Part shown: positions 39,856-47,253 of the stretch, piece after piece
Numbering within the stretch: the stretch's first letter is position 1
How the letters are laid out: every line of letters starts with the position of its first letter
NCBI RefSeq assembly: GCF_000716875.1
Contig: NZ_JNWQ01000007.1
Coordinates: 1-64,000 of the forward strand
DNA: 64,000 bases
DNA from: Streptomyces novaecaesareae
Lineage (GTDB): Bacteria > Actinomycetota > Actinomycetes > Streptomycetales > Streptomycetaceae
Direction of reading: 5' to 3'
Notes under the pieces: generated by a model
The model's database searches: none
Told to the model about the DNA's origin: nothing
The model's input: the letters and a program-made list of their open reading frames with translations, nothing else
Program-made: the position numbers and the translations under genes

Positions 39856-40485
39856 TCAGCGCAGCGGCCCGTCGCCGGGCTCCTCCTGGTAGGAGTAGCG
39901 CTGCTCGCGCCAGGGGTCGGCGAGGTTGTGGTAGCCGCGTTCCTCCCAGAAGCCGCGCCGGTCGGCCCGCATGTACTCCACCGCGCGGACCCACTTGGGG
40001 CCCTTCCAGGCGTACAGCCGGGGCACGACCAGCCGGACGGGGAAGCCGTGCTCGGCGGTCAGCGCCTCGCCGTTGCGGTGGGTGGCGAGCAGGGTGTGCG
40101 GGTCGGCGAAGTCGGCCAGCCGCAGGTTGGCGCTGTAGCCGTACTCGGCCCAGACCATCACGTGGGTGACGCCGGGTGCCGGGGGCACCAGGTCGAGCAC
40201 AGCGGCGGCCGGGACGCCCGTCCATTCGTTGCCGAGCACGGAGAACTTGGTGACGCAGTGCAGGTCCGCGACGACGGTGGTGCGCGGCAGGGCACTGAAG
40301 GCCTCGAAGTCGAAGCTGTGCTTCTCCGCCGAGGCGGTGGCGCCGAACACCTGGAGGTCCCAGGTCAGCGGCTTGAAGCGGGGCACCGGCCCGTAGTGCA
40401 GGGCGGGCCAGCCACGCTGCGCGCGCTGGCCCGGGGGGAGCCTCGGGTCAGACGGCGGAAGCGGTTCGTTTCTGGACTGACCCAT
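39856..40485 (-). CDS. sulfite oxidase-like molybdopterin-dependent oxidoreductase
   Basis: 209-residue stand-alone molybdopterin-binding domain of the sulfite oxidase/YedY superfamily. Cys77 in VADLHCVTKFSVLGNEW is the predicted molybdenum ligand; VMVWAEYGYSANL, GFPVRLVVPRLYAWKGPKWV and WEERGYHNLADPW fit the fold. No signal peptide or Tat motif is seen, so it appears cytoplasmic. Substrate unknown. The ATG at 40485 starts MGQSRNEPLPPSDP; no clear ribosome site precedes it. Convergent with the kinase gene (16-base gap). Confidence 0.9.
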   Translation of the reverse strand: MGQSRNEPLPPSDPRLPPGQRAQRGWPALHYGPVPRFKPLTWDLQVFGATASAEKHSFDFEAFSALPRTTVVADLHCVTKFSVLGNEWTGVPAAAVLDLVPPAPGVTHVMVWAEYGYSANLRLADFADPHTLLATHRNGEALTAEHGFPVRLVVPRLYAWKGPKWVRAVEYMRADRRGFWEERGYHNLADPWREQRYSYQEEPGDGPLR

Positions 40486-40670
40486 GGATCCATGGTGACA
40501 GACGGCGGACGAGCGCCGACGCGCGCCCCTTTGGGCTGATTCACGCCCCGCCCGTACGGACCAACGGTCGATCGCCCACCATCGGAGTTCCACCCAAATC
40601 GGATATTCCGACACATGTCCTAGTGAGTGTGAACTTACTGGAAATTCTTCCCAGCGCGGTGCCAGGATGC

Positions 40671-40704
40671 GCAGCGCAGCACCCATCGCAGCGCAGCACC
40701 CATC
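40671..40704. repeat. 17-bp tandem duplication upstream of bfr
   Basis: The 17-mer GCAGCGCAGCACCCATC occurs twice in direct succession (40671-40687, 40688-40704), ending about 26 bases before the bfr ATG, in its presumed 5-prime leader. The upstream AT-richer part of the divergent region (40585-40650) probably holds the promoters. Confidence 0.9.
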
Positions 40705-40730
40705 GCAGGACGAGCGCAGGAGGCACCGCC

Positions 40731-41210
40731 ATGCAGGGCGATCCCGAGGTCATCGAGTTCCTCAACGAACAGCTCACCGCCGAGCTGACCGCGATCAACC
40801 AGTACTTCCTGCACGCCAAGATGCAGGAGAACTTCGGCTGGACGAAGCTCGCCAAGTACACCCGGCACGAGTCCTTCGACGAGATGAAGCACGCCGAGAC
40901 GCTCACCGACCGGATCCTGTTCCTGGAGGGGCTGCCCAACTACCAGCGGCTGTTCCACGTCCGGATCGGCCAGACCGTCCAGGAGATGTTCGAGGCCGAC
41001 CGCCAGGTCGAGGTCGAGGCGATCGACCGGCTCAAGCGCGGGATCGTGGTGATGCGGGCCAAGAACGACGTCACCTCGGCGAACATCTTCGAGGACATCC
41101 TGGCCGACGAGGAGCACCACATCGACTACCTCGACACCCAGCTGGAGCTGCTGGACAAGCTCGGTGAGGCGCTCTACCTCGCCCAGCTCATCGAGCAGCC
41201 GGAGTCCTGA
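40731..41210 (+). CDS. bfr: bacterioferritin
   Basis: Heme-containing iron storage protein forming 24-mers. All ferroxidase ligands are present: Glu18, Glu51, His54, Glu94, Glu127 and His130, and Met52 is the interdimer heme ligand. 159 residues from the ATG at 40731 behind GCAGGAGG, the normal Bfr length; an upstream in-frame extension through a tandem repeat is rejected. Its stop meets, in a short palindrome, the stop of the convergent bacterioferritin-associated ferredoxin gene. Confidence 0.97.
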   Translation: MQGDPEVIEFLNEQLTAELTAINQYFLHAKMQENFGWTKLAKYTRHESFDEMKHAETLTDRILFLEGLPNYQRLFHVRIGQTVQEMFEADRQVEVEAIDRLKRGIVVMRAKNDVTSANIFEDILADEEHHIDYLDTQLELLDKLGEALYLAQLIEQPES

Positions 41211-41219
41211 GGGCTCAGG
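41206..41219. terminator. short hairpin between convergent bfr and bfd
   Basis: CCTGAG-GG-CTCAGG spans both stop codons (bfr TGA 41208-41210 and the opposite-strand TGA 41215-41217). Six pairs around two bases is weak for termination; it is listed because there is no other sequence between the two genes. Confidence 0.35.
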
Positions 41220-41526
41220 CCACGCGCAGCGGGACCACCGGGGCGATCGGGGCCGTGGCCCGGACCACCGGCAGCGCCGGAGCGGCCGGGGCCGCGGGCG
41301 CGGTCTGCGGCTCCGGGTCGGCCAGGCCGAGCTTCGCGGCCAGCCGGGCGGTCGGGCAGGGCCGGGCGCCGTGCTCGCCGAGCAGCGCCTGGATCCGGCG
41401 CACGCAGGACCCGCAGTCGGTGCCGGCCTTGCAGCCCTTCGCTATCTGGCGCGGGGTGTTGGCACCCCCGTCGATCGCCTTCTTCACCTGGTCCTCGGTG
41501 ACCGCATGGCACATGCACACGTACAT
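41215..41526 (-). CDS. bfd: bacterioferritin-associated ferredoxin (Bfd-like)
   Basis: [2Fe-2S] protein that in other bacteria reduces bacterioferritin to release stored iron when iron is low. The BFD domain occupies about 1-52: MYVCMCHAVTEDQVKKAI with Cys4 and Cys6, then GCKAGTDCGSCVRRI supplying the remaining cysteines. An Ala/Pro/Val-rich tail of about 50 residues of unknown role follows. The ATG at 41526 has a GGGAG site. Convergent with bfr, and iron-box-like sequence lies upstream, fitting derepression on iron starvation. Confidence 0.93.
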   Translation of the reverse strand: MYVCMCHAVTEDQVKKAIDGGANTPRQIAKGCKAGTDCGSCVRRIQALLGEHGARPCPTARLAAKLGLADPEPQTAPAAPAAPALPVVRATAPIAPVVPLRVA

Positions 41527-41563
41527 CGCGGAATCTCCCGGGGGTGAAGCGGAGTGGATCTTG

Positions 41564-41600
41564 ACTAAGGCTTGCCTTAGTTCACTAAGCCTCACCTTAC
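41564..41600 (-). promoter_or_regulatory. tandem iron-box-like operators upstream of bfd
   Basis: ACTAAGGCTTGCCTTAGT (41564-41581) is a near-perfect palindrome with 8-bp arms, and the abutting TTCACTAAGCCTCACCTTAC (41581-41600) resembles the 19-bp DmdR1/IdeR/DtxR iron box. Both lie 38-74 bases before the bfd start. DtxR-family iron repression is expected for bfd; site identity is inferred from consensus resemblance. Confidence 0.65.
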
Positions 41601-41617
41601 CCGGCGATCCGGGTGCG

Positions 41618-41661
41618 AAAAAGCCCCTCCGGGCTCGGGAATCCCGAATCCGGAGGGGCCT
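41618..41661 (-). terminator. intrinsic terminator of the DAHP synthase gene
   Basis: On the minus strand GGCCCCTCCGG pairs with CCGGAGGGGC across an inner stem (ATTCGGGATTCCCGAG) and is followed by five U residues (A-run 41618-41622 on plus). A textbook rho-independent terminator about 63 bases past the stop. Confidence 0.92.
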
Positions 41662-41723
41662 TCGTCACATTCGACCCTGCTTGAGGGCCGGCACCGCCCG
41701 GGGGGGCGGGTATCGCCCGGGGC

Positions 41724-43073
41724 TCACTGCCCCCGGTACATCTCCGCCACCAGGAACGCCAGGTCCAGCGACTGGCTGCGGTTGAGCCGCGGGTCGCAGG
41801 CCGTCTCGTAGCGCTGGTGCAGGTCGTCCACCAGGACCTCGTCGCCGCCGCCGACGCACTCGGTGACGTCGTCGCCGGTCAGCTCCACGTGGATGCCGCC
41901 CGGGTGGGTGCCGAGCGCGCGGTGCACCTCGAAGAAGCCCTTGACCTCGTCCAGGACGTCGTCGAAGCGACGGGTCTTGTGCCCGCTGGAGGCCTCGAAG
42001 GTGTTGCCGTGCATCGGGTCGCAGATCCACACCGGCTTGGCGCCGGAGGCGGTGACCTTCTCCAGCAGGGTGGGCAGGTGCTCGCGGACCTTGCCCGCAC
42101 CCATCCGGGTGATGAAGGTCAGGCGGCCGGGCTCGCGCTCCGGGTCCAGCTTCTCGATCAGGGCCAGCGCGTCGTCCACCGAGGTGGTCGGGCCGAGCTT
42201 GACGCCGATCGGGTTGCGGATCTTCGAGGCGAACTCGATGTGCGCGTGGTCCAGCTGCCGGGTGCGCTCGCCGATCCACACCATGTGGCCGGAGACGTCG
42301 TACAGCTCGCCGGTGCGCGAGTCCACGCGGGTCAGCGCGGTCTCGTAGTCGAGCACCAGCGCCTCGTGCGAGGAGAAGAACTCGACCGCCTTGAACTCCT
42401 CCGGCACCACGCCACAGGCGCTCATGAACGCCAGGGCGTTGTCGATCTCCCGGGCGAGCTGCTCGTAGCGCTGGCCGGCCGGCGAGTTGCGCACGAAGTC
42501 CTGGTTCCAGGCGTGCACCTGACGCAGGTCGGCGTAGCCACCGGTGGTGAAGGCGCGCACCAGGTTGAGCGTCGCGGCGGACGCGTTGTACATCCGCTTC
42601 AGGCGCTCCGGGTCCGGGATGCGGGACTCGGGGGTGAACTCGAAGCCGTTCACCGAGTCGCCGCGGTAGACCGGCAGGGTCACGCCGTCGCGGGTCTCGG
42701 TCGACTTGGAGCGCGGCTTGGAGTACTGACCGGCGATGCGGCCGACCTTCACCACCGGCACCGAGGCCGCGTACGTCAGCACGGCGGCCATCTGCAGCAG
42801 GGTCTTCAGCTTGTTGCGGATGTGCTCCGCCGAAACACCGTCGAAGGCCTCGGCACAGTCACCACCCTGGAGGAGGAACGCCTCCCCGCGTGCCACGGCT
42901 CCGAGCCGGGCGCGCAGCTGGTCGCACTCACCGGCGAAGACGAGCGGCGGATAGGAGGCGAGCTCGGCAAGGGTCTTGCGCAGAGCCTCTTGGTCCGGCC
43001 ACTCAGGCTGCTGCGCCGCGGGCAGGGACTGCCAGGAGTGGGCAGCCCTCGATGTCTCAGTCGTAGCGGTCAC
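41724..43073 (-). CDS. class II 3-deoxy-7-phosphoheptulonate (DAHP) synthase
   Basis: First enzyme of the shikimate pathway, joining phosphoenolpyruvate and erythrose 4-phosphate. Plant/actinobacterial class II signatures include PPLVFAGECDQLR, FLLQGGDCAEAF, VGRIAGQYSKPRS, SHEALVLDYE, GIHVELTGDDVTECVGG and TACDPRLNRSQSLDLAF. The GTG at 43073 gives 449 residues; the frame stays open far upstream through the trp leader region but that part is antisense and not homologous. Divergent from the tryptophan leader and trpE, so entry and Trp branch genes share a control region. Confidence 0.96.
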   Translation of the reverse strand: MTATTETSRAAHSWQSLPAAQQPEWPDQEALRKTLAELASYPPLVFAGECDQLRARLGAVARGEAFLLQGGDCAEAFDGVSAEHIRNKLKTLLQMAAVLTYAASVPVVKVGRIAGQYSKPRSKSTETRDGVTLPVYRGDSVNGFEFTPESRIPDPERLKRMYNASAATLNLVRAFTTGGYADLRQVHAWNQDFVRNSPAGQRYEQLAREIDNALAFMSACGVVPEEFKAVEFFSSHEALVLDYETALTRVDSRTGELYDVSGHMVWIGERTRQLDHAHIEFASKIRNPIGVKLGPTTSVDDALALIEKLDPEREPGRLTFITRMGAGKVREHLPTLLEKVTASGAKPVWICDPMHGNTFEASSGHKTRRFDDVLDEVKGFFEVHRALGTHPGGIHVELTGDDVTECVGGGDEVLVDDLHQRYETACDPRLNRSQSLDLAFLVAEMYRGQ

Positions 43074-43194
43074 ACCGCCAAGGCTACGGGGTGACACGGA
43101 CGAATCGTGACCATTGCCCGATGGGTGAGACGCATCTCGGACATCTGACGTGATCGGCCTCACCAGTCCCACATGATCCGCTACTCTCGAACTC

Positions 43195-43266
43195 ATGCAC
43201 GCGCACCACAACTCCTCCTGGTGGTGGGCCTCCCCCGAGGGTGGCCCACCGATCGCGCGTTCCTGA
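43195..43266 (+). CDS. trpL: trp leader peptide
   Basis: 23-residue peptide MHAHHNSSWWWASPEGGPPI plus ARS, with three consecutive Trp codons (43219-43227) and a TGA at 43264-43266. It lies 111 bases upstream of the trpE start and overlaps RNA elements that can fold as a classical attenuator. TACTCT (43182-43187) is seven bases before the ATG with no ribosome site, suggesting a leaderless transcript. A trp attenuator controlling an anthranilate synthase gene is known in Streptomyces venezuelae. Confidence 0.9.
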   Translation: MHAHHNSSWWWASPEGGPPIARS

Positions 43267-43301
43267 AGCGAACACGACGGCCGCCCTGAGGGGCGGCCGT
43301 C
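43223..43301 (+). promoter_or_regulatory. trp transcription attenuator
   Basis: Three competing RNA stems are visible. Pause hairpin 1:2 pairs GGTGGGCC (43223-43230, overlapping the Trp codons) with GGCCCACC (43243-43250). Antiterminator 2:3 pairs GGGTGGCC (43239-43246) with GGCCGCCC (43279-43286). Terminator 3:4 is an 11-bp perfect stem (43276-43286 with 43291-43301) and a TGAG loop. Ribosome stalling at the Trp codons would free region 2 to form the antiterminator. There is no U-run after the terminator. Confidence 0.85.
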
Positions 43302-43377
43302 GGCATCCGAGCAGACGGCCCTCCCGGAGCGGATCGAGCACAGCCCTCGTCCAGCCATTCGGAAGGAAGCCGTAACC

Positions 43378-45283
43378 GTGACCACGACCGCCGACCTGCT
43401 CACCCGTCTCACCTCCCCGAACGCGCCCGCATTCGCCCTGCTGCACCGCCGCACCCCGCGTCTCGCCCCGGACACCGTCGAGGTACTGGTGGGCACCGTC
43501 GACAGCTACGAGCACCTCGCCGACCTCCCGGTGCGCAGCGGCGTCCCGGCCGGCGGCACCCCCGTGCACGACCTGCTCGCGCTCGTCCCGTACCGACAGA
43601 TCCGCGAGCGCGGTTTCGAGACACACGACGACGGCACCCCGCTGCAGGCCCTTTCGGTGGCCGAACAGCACGTCCTCCCCTTGGCCGAATTCCTCTCCCT
43701 CCTGCCACAGTTGCCGGTCGCCCTTGCCGGTGGCGCGTTCGACGTGGACGACGATTCGTACGCCTCGATCGTCCGCCGGGTGATCGAGGAGGAGATCGGC
43801 AACGGCGAGGGCGCCAACTTCGTGATCCGGCGCGACTTCCACGCCACACTCGAAGACTTCTCGCCCGAGCTCGCGCTGACGCTCTTCCGGCGGCTGCTGG
43901 AGCAGGAGCGCGGCGCGTACTGGACCTTCCTGGTGCACACCGGCGACCGGGTGCTGGTCGGCGCCTCCCCCGAGGTGCACGTCCGCCAGAGCGGCGGCAC
44001 CGTCGTGATGAACCCGATCTCCGGCACCTACCGCTATCCGGCGGGCGGCTCCGACATCGACTCGCTGCTCGACTTCCTCCACGACCCCAAGGAGTTGGAG
44101 GAGCTGACCATGGTCGTGGACGAGGAACTCAAGATGATGTGCACGGTCGGCGACCTCGGCGGCCAGGTGCTCGGGCCCCGCCTCAAGGAGATGTCCCACC
44201 TCGCCCACACCGAGTACGAGCTGCGCGGGCGCACCTCGCTGGACGTGCGCGAGGTGCTCCGCGAGACGATGTTCGCCGCCACCGTCACCGGCAGCCCGGT
44301 CGAGAACGCCACCCGGGTCATCCGCCGCTACGAGCCGACCGGGCGCGGCTACTACTCCGGCGCGCTCGCGCTGATCGGACGCTCCGCCAGCGGCGGGCAG
44401 CTGATGGACTCTCCGATCTGCATCCGCACCGCCGACATCGACCCGGCCACCGGCCGGCTGGTCGTCCGGGTCGGCGCCACGCTGGTGCGCCACTCCGTCC
44501 CGGAGTCCGAGGTCGCCGAGACGCACGCCAAGGCCGCCGGGGTGCTCACCGCGATCGGCTCCCGGCCCGCGGCTCGCCGACGACCACCGGGTCCAGGCCG
44601 CCCTCGACGCCCGCCGGGCCGGCCTCGCACCGTTCTGGCTGCGGATGCAGACGTCGACCCGGATCACCGAGGCCGAGCCGACCCTGGTCGTGGACGGCGA
44701 GGACACCTTCACCTCGATGCTCTCCCACCTGCTCGGCTCGCTCGGCCACCAGGTGACGGTGGTCCGCTACGACGCGCCGGGCCTGCGCGAGCTGGTCGCG
44801 GCGCACCGCGGCCCGCTGGTGCTCGGCCCCGGGCCCGGCGACCCGGCGCTCGCCGACGACCCCAAGATGGCCCTGCTGCGGCCGATCGTCGCGGACTCCC
44901 TGGCCGCCGTCCGCTCCGGCGCCCGCACCGCGCCGCTGCTCGCGGTCTGCCTCAGCCACCAGCTGCTCTCCGCCGAACTCGGGCTGTCGCTCGGCCGCAA
45001 GCCCGTCCCGTACCAGGGGGCGCAGGAGAGCATCGACCTGTTCGGCACCAAGCGGACGGTCGGCTTCTACAACACCTTCACCGCGCGCTGCTCGGAGGCC
45101 GACGCGGCCCGGCTCGCCGCCGAGGGCGTCGAGGTCGCCCGGGACGCCGTGACCGGTGACGTCCACGCCCTGCGCGGGGCCGGCTTCGCGGGCCTCCAGT
45201 TCCACCCCGAGTCGGTGCTCACCCGCGAGGGCGTGGACATCGTGGCGGAGCTGCTGCGCGAGGCTTCGCCCGTCCGGCGCTGA
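43378..45283 (+). pseudogene. trpE: anthranilate synthase TrpE-TrpG fusion, interrupted by a one-base frameshift
   Basis: Converts chorismate and glutamine to anthranilate. The GTG at 43378 (ribosome site GGAAGGAAG) opens the TrpE/chorismate-binding domain, with VVMNPISGTYRYPAGG, LTMVVDEELKMMC and TGSPVENATRVIRRYEPTGRGYYSGALAL intact to about residue 395. Near 44565-44573 the frame must change: the correct continuation LADDHRVQAALDARRAGLAPFW and the TrpG glutaminase (CLSHQ, FHPES) are in the +1 frame, ending at 45283. One surplus G in CCCGCGGCTC explains it; without it the product would be about 634 residues. Without a shift the first frame runs to 45159 as nonsense. The break falls in the linker between the domains. 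Sequencing error, true mutation or recoding are all possible. Confidence 0.9.
44573..45283 (+). CDS. TrpG glutamine amidotransferase domain frame (3-prime part of trpE)
   Basis: The downstream half of the fusion, in the +1 frame. Residues show a class I glutamine amidotransferase: GPLVLGPGPGDPALADD, nucleophile Cys in LLAVCLSHQLLS (the usual Gly of CLGHQ is Ser, as in other TrpE-TrpG fusions I know), YNTFTARC, and catalytic His/Glu in LQFHPESVL. If translated alone, the first start is the ATG at 44645, which lacks a ribosome site and would drop the linker but keep the whole domain. Confidence 0.75.
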   Translation, partial: LADDHRVQAALDARRAGLAPFWLRMQTSTRITEAEPTLVVDGEDTFTSMLSHLLGSLGHQVTVVRYDAPGLRELVAAHRGPLVLGPGPGDPALADDPKMALLRPIVADSLAAVRSGARTAPLLAVCLSHQLLSAELGLSLGRKPVPYQGAQESIDLFGTKRTVGFYNTFTARCSEADAARLAAEGVEVARDAVTGDVHALRGAGFAGLQFHPESVLTREGVDIVAELLREASPVRR

Positions 45284-45297
45284 GCAGTCGGCGGCGT

Positions 45298-45326
45298 CCC
45301 GGGCGGGGTGGCCCACCCCGCCCGGG
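45298..45326. terminator. bidirectional terminator between trpE and macR
   Basis: A perfect 13-bp stem CCCGGGCGGGGTG (45298-45310) with its complement (45314-45326) around a three-base loop, between the convergent genes. Confidence 0.8.
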
Positions 45327-45331
45327 GCCCG

Positions 45332-46012
45332 TCAGATCTCGTCGTCCAGGCCCTGCTCGATCGCGTACCGGACCAGCTCCACCCGGTTGTGCAGCTGCAG
45401 CTTCCCCAGCGTGTTCTGCACGTGGTTCTGCACCGTGCGGTGCGACAGCACCAGCCGGTCGGCGATCTGACGGTACGACAGGCCCTTGGCCACCAGCCGC
45501 AGCACCTCCGTCTCCCGGGCGGTCAGCTGCGGGGCGGCCGGCGCCGAGGCGGGGGCCGGCTCGGCCGCCAGCCGGCGGAACTCGCCGAGCACCAGGCCGG
45601 CCAGGCCCGGGGTGAACACCGCGTCGCCGACGGCCGTGCGCCGCACCGCGTCCAGCAGCTCCTCCCGGCCGGCCGACTTCACCAGGTACCCGGTCGCGCC
45701 GGACTTCACCGCCTCCAGCACGTCCTGGTGCTCCCCGCTGGCCGACAGCACCAGCACCCGCACCGCCGGGTCGTGCGCGACCACCTGACGGCACACCTCG
45801 GCGCCGGGCAGGCCGGGCAGGTTGAGGTCCAGCACGACGACCTGCGGCGAGCAGGCCCGGGCGCGGCGGACGGCCTCCTCGCCGTCGCCCGCCGTGGCCA
45901 CCACGTCCAGCCCGGCCTCGGCGAGGTCGCGCGAGACGGCGTCCCGCCACATCGGGTGGTCGTCCACCACCATCACCCGCACCGGCCGGTCGGTGGTCGG
46001 CTGATCCGTCAT
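45332..46012 (-). CDS. macR: MacR response regulator (NarL/LuxR family)
   Basis: 226-residue response regulator. The receiver domain has acidic pair VVDDHPMWRDAV and phospho-acceptor Asp62 in VVVLDLNLPG; the C-terminal LuxR-type helix-turn-helix is LTARETEVLRLVAKGLSYRQIADRLVLSHRTVQNHV. The ATG at 46012 shares one base with the macS stop (TGATG). In S. coelicolor the orthologous pair (SCO2120/SCO2121, recalled) controls morphogenesis-related membrane protein genes through TGAGTACnnGTACTCA sites; one such site is at 27637-27652 here. Confidence 0.92.
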   Translation of the reverse strand: MTDQPTTDRPVRVMVVDDHPMWRDAVSRDLAEAGLDVVATAGDGEEAVRRARACSPQVVVLDLNLPGLPGAEVCRQVVAHDPAVRVLVLSASGEHQDVLEAVKSGATGYLVKSAGREELLDAVRRTAVGDAVFTPGLAGLVLGEFRRLAAEPAPASAPAAPQLTARETEVLRLVAKGLSYRQIADRLVLSHRTVQNHVQNTLGKLQLHNRVELVRYAIEQGLDDEI

Positions 46013-47223
46013 CAAGCACCTTTTCTCGGGACGCGCAGTTCGACCTCGACGCCCTCGCCGGGCGCCGAGTACAGCTCGGCCGTGCCGCCGAGGTCCAGCA
46101 GCCGGCCGCGGATGGACTGGGAGACGCCCAGCCGGCCCGCCCGCTCAGCCTCGCCGAGCCGGCCGGGGGCGAACCCGGGGCCGTCGTCGCGGATGCTGAC
46201 CGTGACGGCCTCCGGCTCGTCCTCGACCAGGATCCAGGCCCTGGCCTCCTCACCGGCGTGCCGGCGGACGTTGTCGACGGCCGCGCCGACCGCCGCGGCG
46301 AGCTCGCCCGCGGCCGGTCCGGGCAGCAGCACCGGGGTGCCGGGGGCGGAGAGCGTGATCCGCTCGTCGGCGTACGGGCACAGCAGCGCGGTGAGGTCGC
46401 GCGGCTCGGCGGCGTCGGGCTCCGGCAGGCGCTGGGCCGGGATCGGCCCGCCGGTCATCAGGGTCCGCAGCGCTCGCTCCTGCTCGCCGGCCAGCCGCCC
46501 CAGCTCGGCGAAACCGGCCCCGCCGCCGGCGCCGACCGTCCCCTCGCCCAGCTCCGCGCCGCGCCGCTGGACCAGCGCGAGCACCTGCAGCACACCGTCG
46601 TGGATGTCGCGGGAGAGCCGCTCGCGCTCCCGGGTGGCCGCCTCGACCTGCAGCGCCCGGGTGAGCGTGGCCTCGCTGGCCCGGGCCAGCTCGATCACGT
46701 AGCCGATCGCGCACCCGGCCACCATCAGCAGCACGATGTTGTGGATGTTGTCGCCGGTCGGCCCGCCGTGGCCGAGGATGTTGGCGACGCCGATCACCGA
46801 GCCCGAGGCCGCCGCCGGGCGCCAGCCGCCCTTCGCGGCGCAGCCGAGCACCGTGCCGGCGGCCCAGATGGTCGGCAGGGTGGGCGCGCCGTGGCTGATC
46901 CGGGCCGGGGCGTCGGTCATACCGCTCATCACGACGCCGGTGACGACGAGGGCGAGGTCGACGCCCAGGACGTACCAGGTGCAGCGCTGCGGGTTGGCGA
47001 AGGCCCGGGTGGTGGCGAGGGTCCAGAGGGTGAGCGCGCCGAGGAAGATCCAGCCGGCGACGGGGTGCAGGAAGTGCAGGTACGAGTTGAAGTACCGCAG
47101 CAGGGCGTAGATCAGGGCCAGCACCCGGAAGTAGGAGATGGCCTTCCACAGCGGGAGTTCGACGGACATGCCGCCGGCCGCCACCGTTCCTCCCACCGCG
47201 CCGGCTCTGTCGCCGTGCGTCAT
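46012..47223 (-). CDS. macS: MacS sensor histidine kinase
   Basis: 403-residue membrane kinase. Five or six membrane helices occupy about 25-185 (SYFRVLALIYALLRYF, WIFLGALTLWTLATT, YVLGVDLALVVTGVVMSG, NIVLLMVAGCAIGYV). The HisKA_3 dimerisation motif RERERLSRDIHDGVLQVLALVQRRG carries the phosphorylated His, and the HATPase domain has AVGAAVDNVRRHAGEEARAWI and IRDDGPGFAPG. ATG behind GGGGGAGGGG. Operon with macR; no separate extracellular sensing domain is obvious, so the signal may be within the membrane. Confidence 0.93.
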   Translation of the reverse strand: MTHGDRAGAVGGTVAAGGMSVELPLWKAISYFRVLALIYALLRYFNSYLHFLHPVAGWIFLGALTLWTLATTRAFANPQRCTWYVLGVDLALVVTGVVMSGMTDAPARISHGAPTLPTIWAAGTVLGCAAKGGWRPAAASGSVIGVANILGHGGPTGDNIHNIVLLMVAGCAIGYVIELARASEATLTRALQVEAATRERERLSRDIHDGVLQVLALVQRRGAELGEGTVGAGGGAGFAELGRLAGEQERALRTLMTGGPIPAQRLPEPDAAEPRDLTALLCPYADERITLSAPGTPVLLPGPAAGELAAAVGAAVDNVRRHAGEEARAWILVEDEPEAVTVSIRDDGPGFAPGRLGEAERAGRLGVSQSIRGRLLDLGGTAELYSAPGEGVEVELRVPRKGA

Positions 47224-47253
47224 CCCGCCCCTCCCCCGGGCCCGGCCGGGCCG

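Noticed and set aside
44645..45283. Independent stand-alone trpG gene
   Set aside because: The preceding 24 codons in the same frame are clearly the fusion linker and there is no ribosome site at the ATG, so a split fusion is the better reading, although reinitiation cannot be excluded.
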